NCBI GenBank assembly: GCA_907164885.2
Contig: OU015490.1
Span: forward strand, 237,070,579-237,134,578
Source: Dolomedes plantarius
Taxonomy: Eukaryota; Arthropoda; Arachnida; Araneae; Dolomedidae
Reading direction: 5' to 3'
Length of the DNA: 64,000 nt
Shown: positions 53,735 through 64,000 of the stretch, one piece after another
How positions within the stretch are numbered: position 1 is the stretch's first letter
Layout: each line of letters begins with the position of its first letter
The notes under the pieces: model-generated
Told to the model about the DNA's origin: nothing
What the model saw: the letters and a program-made list of their open reading frames with translations, nothing else
Databases searched by the model: none
Position numbers and translations under genes: made by a program

Positions 53735-56700
53735 AAATGCCTTAATCTGGTTGAGTGCACAATTTCACTCTTTTTTTCCAGTGTATTAGTTGGGTCTATT
53801 AATTTCAAAATTAACATTAGAAAGTTGACTTAAAGATTAGATTTTATAAGGGCCTGAATAAGGTGGGTATAGTTTTCTTGAATTTGGATATTTAAATTCT
53901 TCGTGCATTACTAAGTCACCAATTTTAAAGTTTGACTTTACAAAATGTTTATTATATCTCTGTTTATTAGTTTTATGGTGCTGAATGGTTCTTTGTACTG
54001 CAATCTTTCTTGCTTCTTCAACTGGCGAATAATTTAATGAAGTTGCATTAGGTAATGGTAAGTCATATGGTAAATTTCCAAATAAAAGGTAATTCGGGGA
54101 AAATCCAGTTACACTATGGGGTTGGTTATTATATTCAGAAGTTACTTATTCTAAAATTTTGTTCCATGGAATTTTTTTCGAAGAAGTGCTTACTTTACAT
54201 CTTAATTTTGCCTTCACATCTTTCATTTTTTCCTTTACACTGTGGCCTATGGGCTGTCGTTAATAATTGTTTTGCATTGTGATGTTTTAAGAATTTTTTA
54301 AACCCCGAGGAAGTAAATGCAGCATTTCTGTCACTTAATATTTGTTTAGGAACTTTAATTTTGAAAATTTATTTTAACAGTTTGTATATGTCTCACTTGT
54401 CACACTCTTCGAAGGGAAAGTCCAAATATATCTTGTCGCATGATCAATAACCAGATGAAGATATTTTTTGACGAGTTATAATAGTTAAAACCTCCTATTG
54501 TGTCAACTGAAATTAGGTCAAATTGTTCATGGACAACTGTTACCTGCTCTATGAGTCCAAATTTTCTCTGAGTCGATTTTTTGTTTTTCTGACATGTTTT
54601 ACAACAACGAACAAAATTTGAAATATCTATTATTATATCTTTCCAATAGTAAATAGGGGAAATTAACTGTAACATTTTTTTCACGCCTGGATATCCAAAT
54701 TTTTCATGTGCAGAGGTTATTAATTTTAGTCTTAATGATGGCGGAACTACAATTTTGACTAGATTTTTCTTTTTCACTGTTAAAACTCCATTATATTTCT
54801 TGTATTTTACATTGTTTACATTATCATTTGATTGTTCTTGAATTATTTCATCTGTGCTTAAAAAATAACAATACTCGGATAAAAAGTGGCTTATAGGATT
54901 TCTTGATAGCATATCAGCTTCATAATTTTTTTTACCTTTTATGTGTATTATCTCATAATCATACATGGAGAGTTTTAAAGACCATCGAAACAGTCGTCCA
55001 GTTAAATTTTTAACATTTTTGAGACATTGTAAGGCTGAATGATCCGAATGAATTGTGAATTTCTTCCCATGCAAGTAACAATGGTATTTATCAATAGCGT
55101 CATTTTATTGCTAAACATTCAAGTTCTGTAATGGCATATATTCTTTCGTGTTTCTTTAATTGTCTGGAATGAAAAGCGGTTGGGTGTAGTTGACCAACAG
55201 GGTGTTTTTGTTTAAAAACAGCAGCAACTGCTTATTGACTCGCATCGACAAAAAGGTGGCAAGGATAATTCGGGTTAAATAAAGTGAAAATTCCTTTGGA
55301 AATTAATTCATCTTTTAGTCTCTGATATGAATTTTGACATTCTTGGGACCAATACCATTTTACATCCTTTATGAGCAATTTGTTTAGTGGAAGTCTTAAT
55401 TTAGCATAGTCTTGTATAAATTTTTTATAAACATTGATTGAGCCTAAAAATCTTTGCAATTCCTTAACATTTTTGTGTGGCAGTAATTTTTTATTGTTTC
55501 AATGTTTGCATTATGGGGTGAATATTTTCCTTGTGAAATCTCATATCCTAAAAATTTTATCTCTTTCTCAGCAAACTGGCATTTTGATTTGTTTAATTTG
55601 ATATTTTCTTTCTGACAAATCTTAAAAATTTCCTATAAATGTTTTACGTGTTCATCAAAAGTTTTTGAAAAGATTATTATGTCATTAAAATAGTTCAAGG
55701 TATAGTTGATTTGGTACTTGTTTAGAATTTGTCTTATTGCTCTCTGGAAGACACTTGGTGAATTTTTCCATCCAAACGGTGATCTTTTCCACTCATAAAG
55801 TCCAAAATTAGTTGTGAAAGCCAATTTTTCAGTGTCACGTTCGTGCATTTCAATATGCCAATATCCTGAAGTTGAGTCTAATGTTGAGAAATAATTTGCA
55901 TGGGCTTGTTGATGTAATAAGCCTCAATTCGTGGTATGGGTTCCGAATCAGTTTTTGTAATTGCATTTAATTTTCTATAGTCTATGCATAACCTGGTTTT
56001 TCCTTCACCTTTCTTATTTGCCAAAGTTACTGGGGCACTAAATGGAGAATGTGGGGACAATAAAACATGCATTTAACAATTCGTCAATTTATCTTTTTAT
56101 TTTTGCATTTTCAGTTTGCGATGTACGATATGGCCTTTGCGCAATTGGGAGTTCTGAAGTGAAATGTATCTTTTGGGGTTCTAATTTAATTTTTCCAACA
56201 TCATACTTATTTTTTGAAAAGATATGTCCGAGAGCTTCTAATTTTTTTTCTAATCGGGTCCAGTCCTCGGTTATTTGTTCTGGTGTCACAAAGTCCAAAA
56301 CATCACCAGCCTCTTGAAACAGAGTATTCAATGTATCATCGAGGATACCTGATGTCTCTTTAACATTACAATCAGTACTCGTTATATTGTTTGAATTCTC
56401 ATTATTTACATTAGAGTGTCTCATACCTTGGTTATTGTCAAAATTCAGGGTGTCACAGTCATTCGGAAAAACATTTTTCATATTATGGTTCATGCAATTT
56501 TTATAAACAGTCCTTTTGTTATGCTCAAGAGAGTGATCATATCTTCAATAGTTTTTCTTAACAAAATTTCTACCTTTATAAAATTTTCTATTGCCATTCA
56601 AATTCCAATCATTAAAATATTTTCTGTTATCACATACATTTTTGTTTACCTTTTTAAATTACACATATTATTATTATTATTATATCTTTTACCATTATAC

Positions 56701-57099
56701 ATGTTATCACAATAATTTCCAAATTTTTTTTTCTTTGAACATTAAATGCATATAGATTCACAAAATTATCATTACACTGTTTTATTTCTTTATTAAATTA
56801 GAATACTCTTAAATATCTTAAATAAATATCTAATTTAAATAACCTCATATGTTGTAAACTTAATAATAAATATGGTAATTCACTCTTAATAATTAAAATT
56901 TCGATTCCTCTAATTACATTGCCAATTTAACATTTGTTTTTATAAAATTTGCAACAGTTACCTGACCATCAGTCTCATTTAAAACAATATTATCTAAGTT
57001 AAATTTTTTAAAGTCCTTAATTAATTTAAATAATGATTCTGACATCAGGGTAACTGTAGAGCCTGCATCTAACAGGCATTGAAAATGGGTATCATTCAC
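53735..57099 (-). pseudogene. Pol of the older Gypsy-like element
   Basis: Pieces in order on the minus strand: protease with LLDAGST (56914-57099); pre-RT linker (56089-56493); RT with APVTLANKKGEGKTRLCIDY (55878-56072); RT core with KRSPFGWKNSPSVFQRAIRQ and YFND where YxDD is expected (55633-55848), the first Asp being Asn (AAT; 55684-55686). RNase H follows with HLFVDAS (55232-55459) and IHSDHSALQCL (54400-55074), then the integrase finger HEKFGYPG...CCKTCQ in the same frame. The integrase core continues in other frames (ILSDRNAAFTS; KGKNER), with a C-terminal KIGDLVMHEEF near 53900. Frameshifts and stops separate these. It is unlikely to encode an active enzyme. Confidence 0.82.
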
Positions 57100-57235
57100 C
57101 GGAGCTGGAACCAGAAGTCATCCCTGGTCTCTTCTTGGGTTGTCTGTTCTATGACAAGTGCTGTTGAAGCTCCGTCGGTTTTATTGTCGTTGATCATTGG
57201 AATTGTACCTGTCCTAAGGAATAATGTTTCTTCTA

Positions 57236-58139
57236 TCATAGTTCTCTTGTATGTCCTGGATGTGGATGTCGATGTGTCCAGTTCCTTCTGTCATCTGCAT
57301 GAGTAAACTGTCCTTGATTTGCGGGCTGATTAGCAAAATCTTCTCTCGCATATGTTTTGATGTGGCGCTTTTCTTGTTCGTTGATTTCCTTAGTTAATTT
57401 CAGTATGTGGATTTTCTTGGCTTTGGACAACCATTCAAGGTGGCTGTTTATGTCTTGCAAGGTTAACAGTGTTCTCATCTGGCGGGGCGAGTCGATCGTG
57501 AGGATGTCAGTCATTTCCTCATCATCTTTTTGGAGCGACCGTCTGATTTCCACTTTTCTCTATAGTATTCTAAAAGATCGCCGTCTTCGTCTATTTTTAA
57601 ACTTCGAAACTCGGTTATTAATTGGTCTTTGCTTTGTGAAAATACTGTTCGTAAATGCTGTTTTAATTTGTCATAATCTTCTGTTTACAACTGAGTCGAA
57701 ATAATCAATTCTTGCACTTCATCACACACGAAATTTATTAAATTTTCCTTCTTCCAGTTGTCATCTAATCCCAGAACTCTTGTCTTTTCGTCAAACATTA
57801 TAATCCACGGGAGAATATTTTTATTTTTTGTTCTATCGAACTTGGGTATTTTAATTCATTTTCAGGAATTCGTCTTTCTATACATTTGTCACTTTCTCTT
57901 TTTTCAGTTTGCCGTGAATATTGCCATCCGTGAATATTGCCAACAGCATGTTTCATCACATTTTTCTCAGTTTCATTTACATATTTAGTTGTTTCTGTCC
58001 CTTCACGAGCTTCAGACTGGTTTAACATACTTTCATCGAGGTGTAACTTCGTTTTTAAGTCCTGTTCTTCTGAGTTAGATGCCATTGTCGAAAATTCCGT
58101 CGAGCCGATATTTTTCGTAGTTGCCAAAAAAATCTTCAC
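57236..58139 (-). pseudogene. Gag remnant of the older Gypsy-like element
   Basis: Two minus-strand frames upstream of the protease. 57798-58139 has an ATG at 58137-58139 and a charged N-terminus (MASNSEEQDLKTKLHLDESM in its middle). 57236-57553 contains IRRSLQKDDEEMTDIL and ending HADDRRNWTHRHPHP. Position between the 5' LTR side and the protease supports gag. No intact CCHC knuckle is visible. The frames do not join without frameshifts. Confidence 0.5.
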
Positions 58140-58737
58140 GCCTTTAGGCTATCCAAAAAGCGGTGGGTTTTTGTTTCATTTTTCTTTCCGCATAGTTCTT
58201 CATCCGATACGTGTGGTTTGCCTGTTCTCACATCTTAAATTGCAGTCATCATCCGTGAATATTAGTGGCGAGTGGAAGAATAATTTAATAACATCAGTCC
58301 ATAGTTTGAGTCAATTTCGTTTATTTCCTTTTCATGTGAACCAAAGCTCCAACTCAGCGCATTGAGCTATCGCCATTTCTTTAACTTAGAGACGCGACGA
58401 ACACACGTCCGACGGTATTGAATTCTATCCCGCGCTCTCCAGATTTTGAGATCAAAACCGCGCGTCCACTCTCCTGGCACATGCGCAGAGCCCAATTTGG
58501 CATTTTTGGAAGTTTCTTTTCGTGCCCAATCCTGTACGTTATCTAAAATAAATTCTCTCTGCGGAACTCCATTCCACCGCGAATCGAAGGTCAATCTCAA
58601 ATCGGGGAAATAACCTACTTTTTCTACCCTCACGCGTCTGGAAATATGAACTGTAATGGCTTTTTCACGCCACGAAAATGATTAATCCCTAAACCCCCTT
58701 CAAATAACTTAATTATTCTTTTCCTAATTAATTTCTT
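58140..58737 (-). other. 5' LTR and leader region of the older Gypsy-like element
   Basis: It should contain the 5' LTR, but without a full second LTR its inner edge cannot be set. Frames at 58367-58633 have no recognised domain. Confidence 0.4.
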
Positions 58738-58739
58738 AC

Positions 58740-58740
<1 letters not shown>

Positions 58741-58828
<88 letters not shown>
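58741..58828. repeat. (AC)n(AT)n microsatellite
   Basis: About 20 AC units followed by about 24 AT units, directly next to the LTR edge. Confidence 0.95.
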
Positions 58829-58835
<7 letters not shown>

Positions 58836-58837
58836 TT

Positions 58838-60113
58838 AAATGTCAGACTTATTCTGGATGTATAATAAGGATATATATATTCTGGATGTATATAATTGTT
58901 TCACATGTAAACAATTCAACACAAACAAAACTTATCAAGCGGGCATAGACTGCCGAACAAATTAACTGAAAACCTACGCTAGCTTTGAAAACTTTAAATT
59001 TTTCAATAAAAGATTGCGAAGTTGCAATAAATCCTCATATTGAAAACGTACAAATATAACTGAAATTAAATATTTCAACAAAGCTAGATAATTATAGGAA
59101 GAATGTAGACAAAAAATAAACAGAAATCAAGCACTCGGGGCTCTACGCATCATAAGGCAAGAATCTGTAGTAGTGACGGAACTAAACTAGAAATCTTGGT
59201 AACCGACTGGTCTCGTCATCAGGAGGCCTAACATTAGTTACCTCAAGGGGGAACTTACTGAATAGGATGCAGGTATAACCAAAAGACATCCGAAGCCCCC
59301 ATTGAAACAGATGGATCCCCTTTGAAAGAGATAGTCAAAACACATTAAATAACACGGACAACTTGCACTTAGGGCTCAACGTACCATATATGCAAGTACA
59401 CATACAACCCTAAAGAACACAAATGAAAAGACAAAAGTACAGAAAGACAGAAATGCAAAGATGCTCACATACCCTAATTCAGTGAGTAACGGTTATATTC
59501 AAACAGCGGCCAATTTATATCCTAGGAGTGACGTCACTGTAGCAAAACCACAGCGCCACACCTGTAATATGAGATATGGATGTTGAAGTTCTGTACAATT
59601 GAAGGCACCATTTCTGTAATATGAAATTGAAGGAGGAGGAACCATTTCTGTACAAATGGAATTTTTTGACGACGGTACCATTTCTGTACTATTGAAGTGA
59701 ATTTCTGTACAGTTGTACTTTTTTTTGGGTACAATCACTAATTGTATACGGTCACTATTGTGTATGGTCACTATTTTGGTAGAGTCAAATGTTTTTACCT
59801 CGAAGGACCTTTGTTCTGTTGAGTGAAAGATGAAGTACACCAGAAATGTTCACAGCACGAAAGTTCTATAAAAGAATGAAGATTTGTCTATCGTTTAAGA
59901 TGTAGAAATGACAGTTCGTCAAGGCAGGCCGGAGCATTTAAGACGCAAGTTCAACCGGAAGATTTTGCATAGTGGAAGTACAAGATTTGCTGGGGAAACA
60001 AACGTTGAAGATCATTGTGCCGCAGGATTGAATTATCACAGGTTTGGAAGCTGCTCACAACTACTCTTTATAAAAAATAAATACTGAGGAAGAAAACTTC
60101 TTCAAAAACGACT
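58838..60113. other. Unassigned; short repeated motif and CRE-like site
   Basis: No gene recognised. GTGACGTCAC (59528-59537) is a perfect cAMP-response-type palindrome near CCAAT and TTTATAT. Downstream the motif (A)CCATTTCTGTA recurs at about 59607, 59641, 59677 and in shortened form at 59588 and 59701. A 113-codon minus-strand frame over this repeat (59499-59840) is probably a by-product. Confidence 0.4.
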
Positions 60114-61239
60114 TGTTGGTAGAAAAAATAAGTTTTTATTCTTCTTGATAAAAAGATGCAATGTATATCTTGACTACTGAATTATAACAGGAACAAATAA
60201 ACGTAATACTACATACTAGAAAAGAGCTTCAGGTCTACACGACCACTTATTAGAAGATCATCCAAAAAAAATAATAGTATTGAAGGAATTTCCTTTTTAA
60301 AGTATATATACACAAATATCAGATCAATAGAATACACTCGTACTCACTATTCGACAATAAAAAATACATCCCCCTCACCAAGCCACGGCCAAACCAAAAA
60401 GGACCGAAAGCCCGGCTCAGGGTCTCTTAGAGCAAGTTTTTATCTACCAAGCAATTCTAAATCTCTGCATCGCATCTCTTTTTTTTTCAGCCCTGGACAA
60501 CGCAAGGAGAGAAAGGTTGCCGTACAACCAATCTCGCCAAGGCGTGCAGAAGGGAGAGGAGAAAGACAACCTTAACAGCGCCTCAACACATTGCCAACAC
60601 CTTGTGTCCATAAAATAAAATACGCGAAGCATCGCCAAAACTGGATACCTTAAGTACCACATTCCTCTTGCCAGAAGAAAATGCCAGAAGAACCCTTTAA
60701 GGAGTTTCATTGGCCGAGACTGGCTGAGCTTAACCAATCAGAGGAGCTGGTCAAGCAGCGCGAAGCCCAAACGCCTGTTCAGAGAAAAACTGTTTCCCAT
60801 GCAAGATACTCGTAATAAATTACGTTCGCCGCAGGCGCGGAAAAGGGAAACTGGAGCCTTTAGCATTAAAAAGACCCATCAATGCTGTTAACAAAAACAC
60901 GGAAACAGGGAAGAAAAGACATCTTATTTCGTGGACACGAGGGTAGCAATTAGGGGATCTAGCTGACAAAGACTTAAAGAATATAAGACGGCAAATTGCA
61001 CTGCCAGATGTTAGAAGATAGGCTATTCTCAATTACCAACCGAACGGACTTAAAGGTTACAGAGACCTCCCATGACTAAGAGCCTGGGAAAAAAATAAAT
61101 TACTATCAGATAAGGAAAGGAAACATAACTAGCAGATTTAAGATTAAAATTAAAGTTATAATTTAAAGTTTAAGAGAACTACACAAATTAAATTAAATTA
61201 AATTAAAATAAAGGAACCTGTAACGAATTCCTCGTTACA
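60114..61239 (-). repeat. Probable 3' LTR of a further LTR element
   Basis: On the minus strand a purine-rich tract (GGGGAGAGTTC, complement of 61240-61250) is followed at once by TGTAACGAGGAATTCGTTAC, a typical LTR start. The stretch is less AT-rich than its surroundings. The left limit is uncertain: TGTTGG at 60114 would give TG...CA ends, but no second copy is in the window to verify it. Minus-strand AATAAA near 60134 would fit a polyadenylation signal. Confidence 0.45.
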
Positions 61240-64000
61240 GAACTCTCCCCTGTCCAGAGATGAAAAAAAATTTACAAATCACCACATATTAATGTGTGGA
61301 AAAACCAATAGCATACATAATACGTGAGACACATTTGATCTCAAAACAAAATTTCATATAAAATACATATAGTGAATACAAAGGGAAAAAGTAATATATA
61401 AGGATATTATAAATGTAGTATCAATACAAAGATAGTAATTCATACAAGCATGGTGAATTTTACAAAAATAGTAGTGATTAATGCTTGACAAAAAAAAAAA
61501 ATGGCGTAACACAGTACCTTAAAATTTTTATGTACATTTGTACTAATTAAACTTATAGTTGCATATCATAGTCAACAAAATAAATTAAACACTTGAAATT
61601 TCATATCATTTCAAGAAGGTAAGTTAATTTGGTCTTACCAAAGAATGATGAGTTCAATATATCTAATTGAAGAAGATTGGATCTCATATCCACTAATAAT
61701 CAAAATATTGGATGTTATTTTATTAATATTCAATGTAGAATATCATATATTCATACTAAAAAATTGGAAGTAATATCCATTTGCATTCAAAAAAAATATA
61801 TAAGATGTCATATCTATTAATATGCATCAAAATTGCTACACACAGAGTGAACTAAACAAACATAATTGTCGTAACAATACTAACAAGAATTCCCACGAAA
61901 CATAGACGATGATTCTAAGAAGTCTGTTGCGGCAACTTAACCTACCAGAGGTATGGGAATTCGAATCTTGACAGTTACTTAATTAGTAATATATAAAAAA
62001 ATCCACAAGGGGAAGGAAAAAATATGTCACTCAACAAAGTATGCTATATGGCCAAAATGCTCATAGCTAATAATATAATAAAAAACATAAACCTTATCTT
62101 GTTTATGCACATGTACATGCTTTAAGTGTGAGCTAAAAAATGAAAAGTGAATGCATAAGAATGTAACCACAAACTGTCAAAGTTTATAAGTGACCAGTTG
62201 GGTACAAACAATAAAAAAAGTCAAAATTAGGTAAATTAGGATCAGTAATGTTTCCGCGAAGGATTATGACACCTGAAACCTAACAAAAATATATGCACCA
62301 AGACAGACTCCACTCAAGGGGGAAAGCTGTGCAAAAGGAAGAATGACTAGGACACCTAGCCTTAAGTAAATTCCTAACTCAAGTGAAGGGTTAAAAATAA
62401 AATTAAACTTGATCAAAAGATCATCCTACACCAAGACAGAGCTTGAATCACATAAAATTCCTTGGCCAAAAGAAAGTATATGATACTGTCCCAATAAGGT
62501 TGGTGACTTCTATCTTGCGCATGGAAATTTAATTTTACAAAAAAAATAGAAAACAACAAAGTAGTAATATTACACTAGGGAAAACTGAAAAGTAAAAATA
62601 ATAGAAAAATAAAAATGAAAGTGGTTTGCAGAACTAGCGTACATCTCACTACATTGCAAAAAAATTTAGGGCTATGGAACTAACTGCACTCAAAAAAAAA
62701 AAGAGGGAAGGTAGTAGTGAACATGAAGTATAGGATAGTCATAGTCGGTATAAGATAACTTGTCAAAAATTGACAAAGTGAGGTATAAAACATAACAAAA
62801 AAAATATAACACATAAAATATAGTTCAGTTAAGTATTAGGGATTTTACACATAAATACACAATAAAGTTTGCTTGTAATATTTAAACACAACAAAATATA
62901 GGAAAGAAAGATCTTGATAGGATATATTAAAATACATGAATGTCCATAGAGTTGATATGGAAACATTTGGTTCCTATCATTTGTTTACATTGATACCTTG
63001 TTTTTTCAACAAGCTTAAATAGAAGATACTGACTTTTCAATACCATTAATATACACCATGTAATATGTACAAGCATAATCTTACCAATTGAATGAGTGAC
63101 TGATAACATTCTCAGGTAATACCAAAAGAAATTTGTGTCAAGGCAAAAAAAAATATTTTTCAGTGAAGAGTAATAAAAAAATATGTCAATACCATAGTAA
63201 TACAGATGTTATTTGCTAAATTATACTAATACAGTTGTTATTTGCTAATGCTAATGCTAATGCCTTATACCAATACTTTCAGCCATCGTTGCATTATAAC
63301 AACCAAATACAAACATCAAATCAAACAAAATATCTAAGCAAAACAAAAATTATAACATTGATAAAAGTAAACCAATAGATGAAGCAAAATGTGCAACATA
63401 TTACACTAATAAGTGATAATATCACTATGAAGTTGATTACATTAGAGAATTATCTCTGTTGAAGTATTTCATAACAAAATTATACCTAAGTTACAACTTA
63501 TAACCTTGAAATCATATGTTGATGAAGCAAGAATTTGACAGGTATGAAAGGAACAGAAGGAAAATTAATCTTTCTTTAGAACAATTGAAGCATTAAACTT
63601 AATTTAACATTAGTTGACCATATTAAGGTTTTCCATATCAAGTAACTCAACATTAAGTGTTGGAACTAGTTAATAGAAGCTTACATTATTAAGAAACAAT
63701 TGTAAACATTCAGAGAGCAGTACAATTTTAGAATTTTGAATAATGTTGGCAAAAAGGAATATACTCAAAGAAACAAAATTACAGTGGGGAAAAAAAAATA
63801 TCCTACACAACGCCAGCATTGGAAGGAAAGAAAGAAGTGATATTAGGGAGCTCTCCTAACACACAACCAAAAAAAATCACTGTAAAACTGTAGACCTCAA
63901 GAAATACCTATTTTGCTGAGGAGGAGAAACTTTAAACATTAAAGGAGCAGAAGAAGATTCATTTAAGTGAGCTTTTCTAGCAGGAGCAAAATGGAGACGA
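61240..64000 (-). other. 3' internal part of an LTR element running off the window
   Basis: If the LTR at 60.1-61.2 kb is real, this is the internal sequence next to its 3' LTR. It is very AT-rich, with no frame longer than 60 codons and no RT or integrase motif, so any pol lies beyond 64000. Small runs such as GCTAAT x3 (about 63244) are present. Confidence 0.35.

Larger units (their letters stand above)
52097..58742 (-). mobile_element. Older Gypsy-like LTR retrotransposon, broken, about 6.6 kb
   Basis: The minus strand carries gag remnants, protease, RT, RNase H and integrase in Gypsy order. At the left only about 18 bases of the 3' LTR remain (CCCAATTAATTTCTTACA, 52097-52114), preceded on the minus strand by the polypurine tract (complement of 52115-52133). 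The same LTR edge is seen at the right (CTAATTAATTTCTTAC, 58724-58739). The inner border of the right-hand LTR could not be fixed. The polypurine module matches that of the 27.9-32.1 kb element, but the LTR ends differ. Both outer edges meet CA/TA microsatellites. Multiple stops and frameshifts make it inactive. Confidence 0.72.

Noticed and set aside
57079..58365. Plus-strand frames up to 142 codons (57937-58365, 57357-57704)
   Set aside because: They are antisense to gag and leader of the older Gypsy-like element and show no domains.
60444..60737. 97-codon minus-strand frame with hydrophobic stretches
   Set aside because: It lies in the probable LTR at 60.1-61.2 kb and has no recognisable domain; treated as LTR sequence.

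Overview
The window looks like a stretch of arthropod nuclear genome, most probably from an orb-weaving spider. It is AT-rich and dominated by transposable elements and microsatellites. No complete host gene is recognisable, and there are no bacterial-style operons. The spider suggestion is inference: the Tc1-like transposases, the tRNA-derived SINE and the non-LTR 3' ends resemble families I associate with araneid genomes. Only one exon-like open stretch (about 758-1045, +) is offered as a weak host-gene candidate.

Layout. 1-2.5 kb: unassigned. 2.5-5.4 kb: a tRNA-SINE, a 580-bp piggyBac remnant, a Tc1 3' fragment and a broken non-LTR retrotransposon 3' end. 5.7-6.4 kb: a polypyrimidine minisatellite. 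6.5-7.7 kb: a piggyBac-type element with TTAA target duplication and a decayed mariner inside. 9.1-11.7 kb: a possible LTR and leader, a TA microsatellite and two more SINE copies. 11.8-14.2 kb: a pogo/Tigger-like element split by a complete but dead Tc1 copy. 15.2-16.3 kb: another dead Tc1. 17.05-18.2 kb: a 232-bp satellite with five copies. 19.1-22.8 kb: three short DNA transposons with terminal inverted repeats. 26.4-27.4 kb: a heavily mutated Tc1. 27.9-32.1 kb: an LTR element without pol (616-bp LTRs). 32.1-33.0 kb: a deleted mariner-type element. 34.4-36.8 kb: a decayed Tigger-like element. 37.0-46.65 kb: a young, nearly intact Ty3/Gypsy retrotransposon. 49.1-50.2 kb: a hAT derivative inside one half of an old duplication. 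52.1-58.7 kb: an older, broken Gypsy-like element. 60.1-64.0 kb: the 3' LTR and 3' internal part of a further LTR element that runs off the window.

The best-supported object is the 9,627-bp Gypsy element on the minus strand (37023-46649). It has 1,367-bp LTRs differing by one substitution and two one-base homopolymer indels, and a perfect CTTT target duplication. It also has a tRNA-type primer site, a polypurine tract, gag with a CCHC knuckle, and pol in the -1 frame. A canonical T TTA AAC slippery heptamer sits six codons before the gag stop and shifts ribosomes exactly into the open pol frame. One nine-A run (41015-41023) breaks pol between RNase H and the integrase core.

Other coherent signals: LTR elements whose ends abut CA/TA microsatellites; two LTR elements that share a polypurine-tract module but have different LTRs; nested DNA transposons whose target duplications can be read directly; and SINE and LINE copies with the same CAA-type tail.
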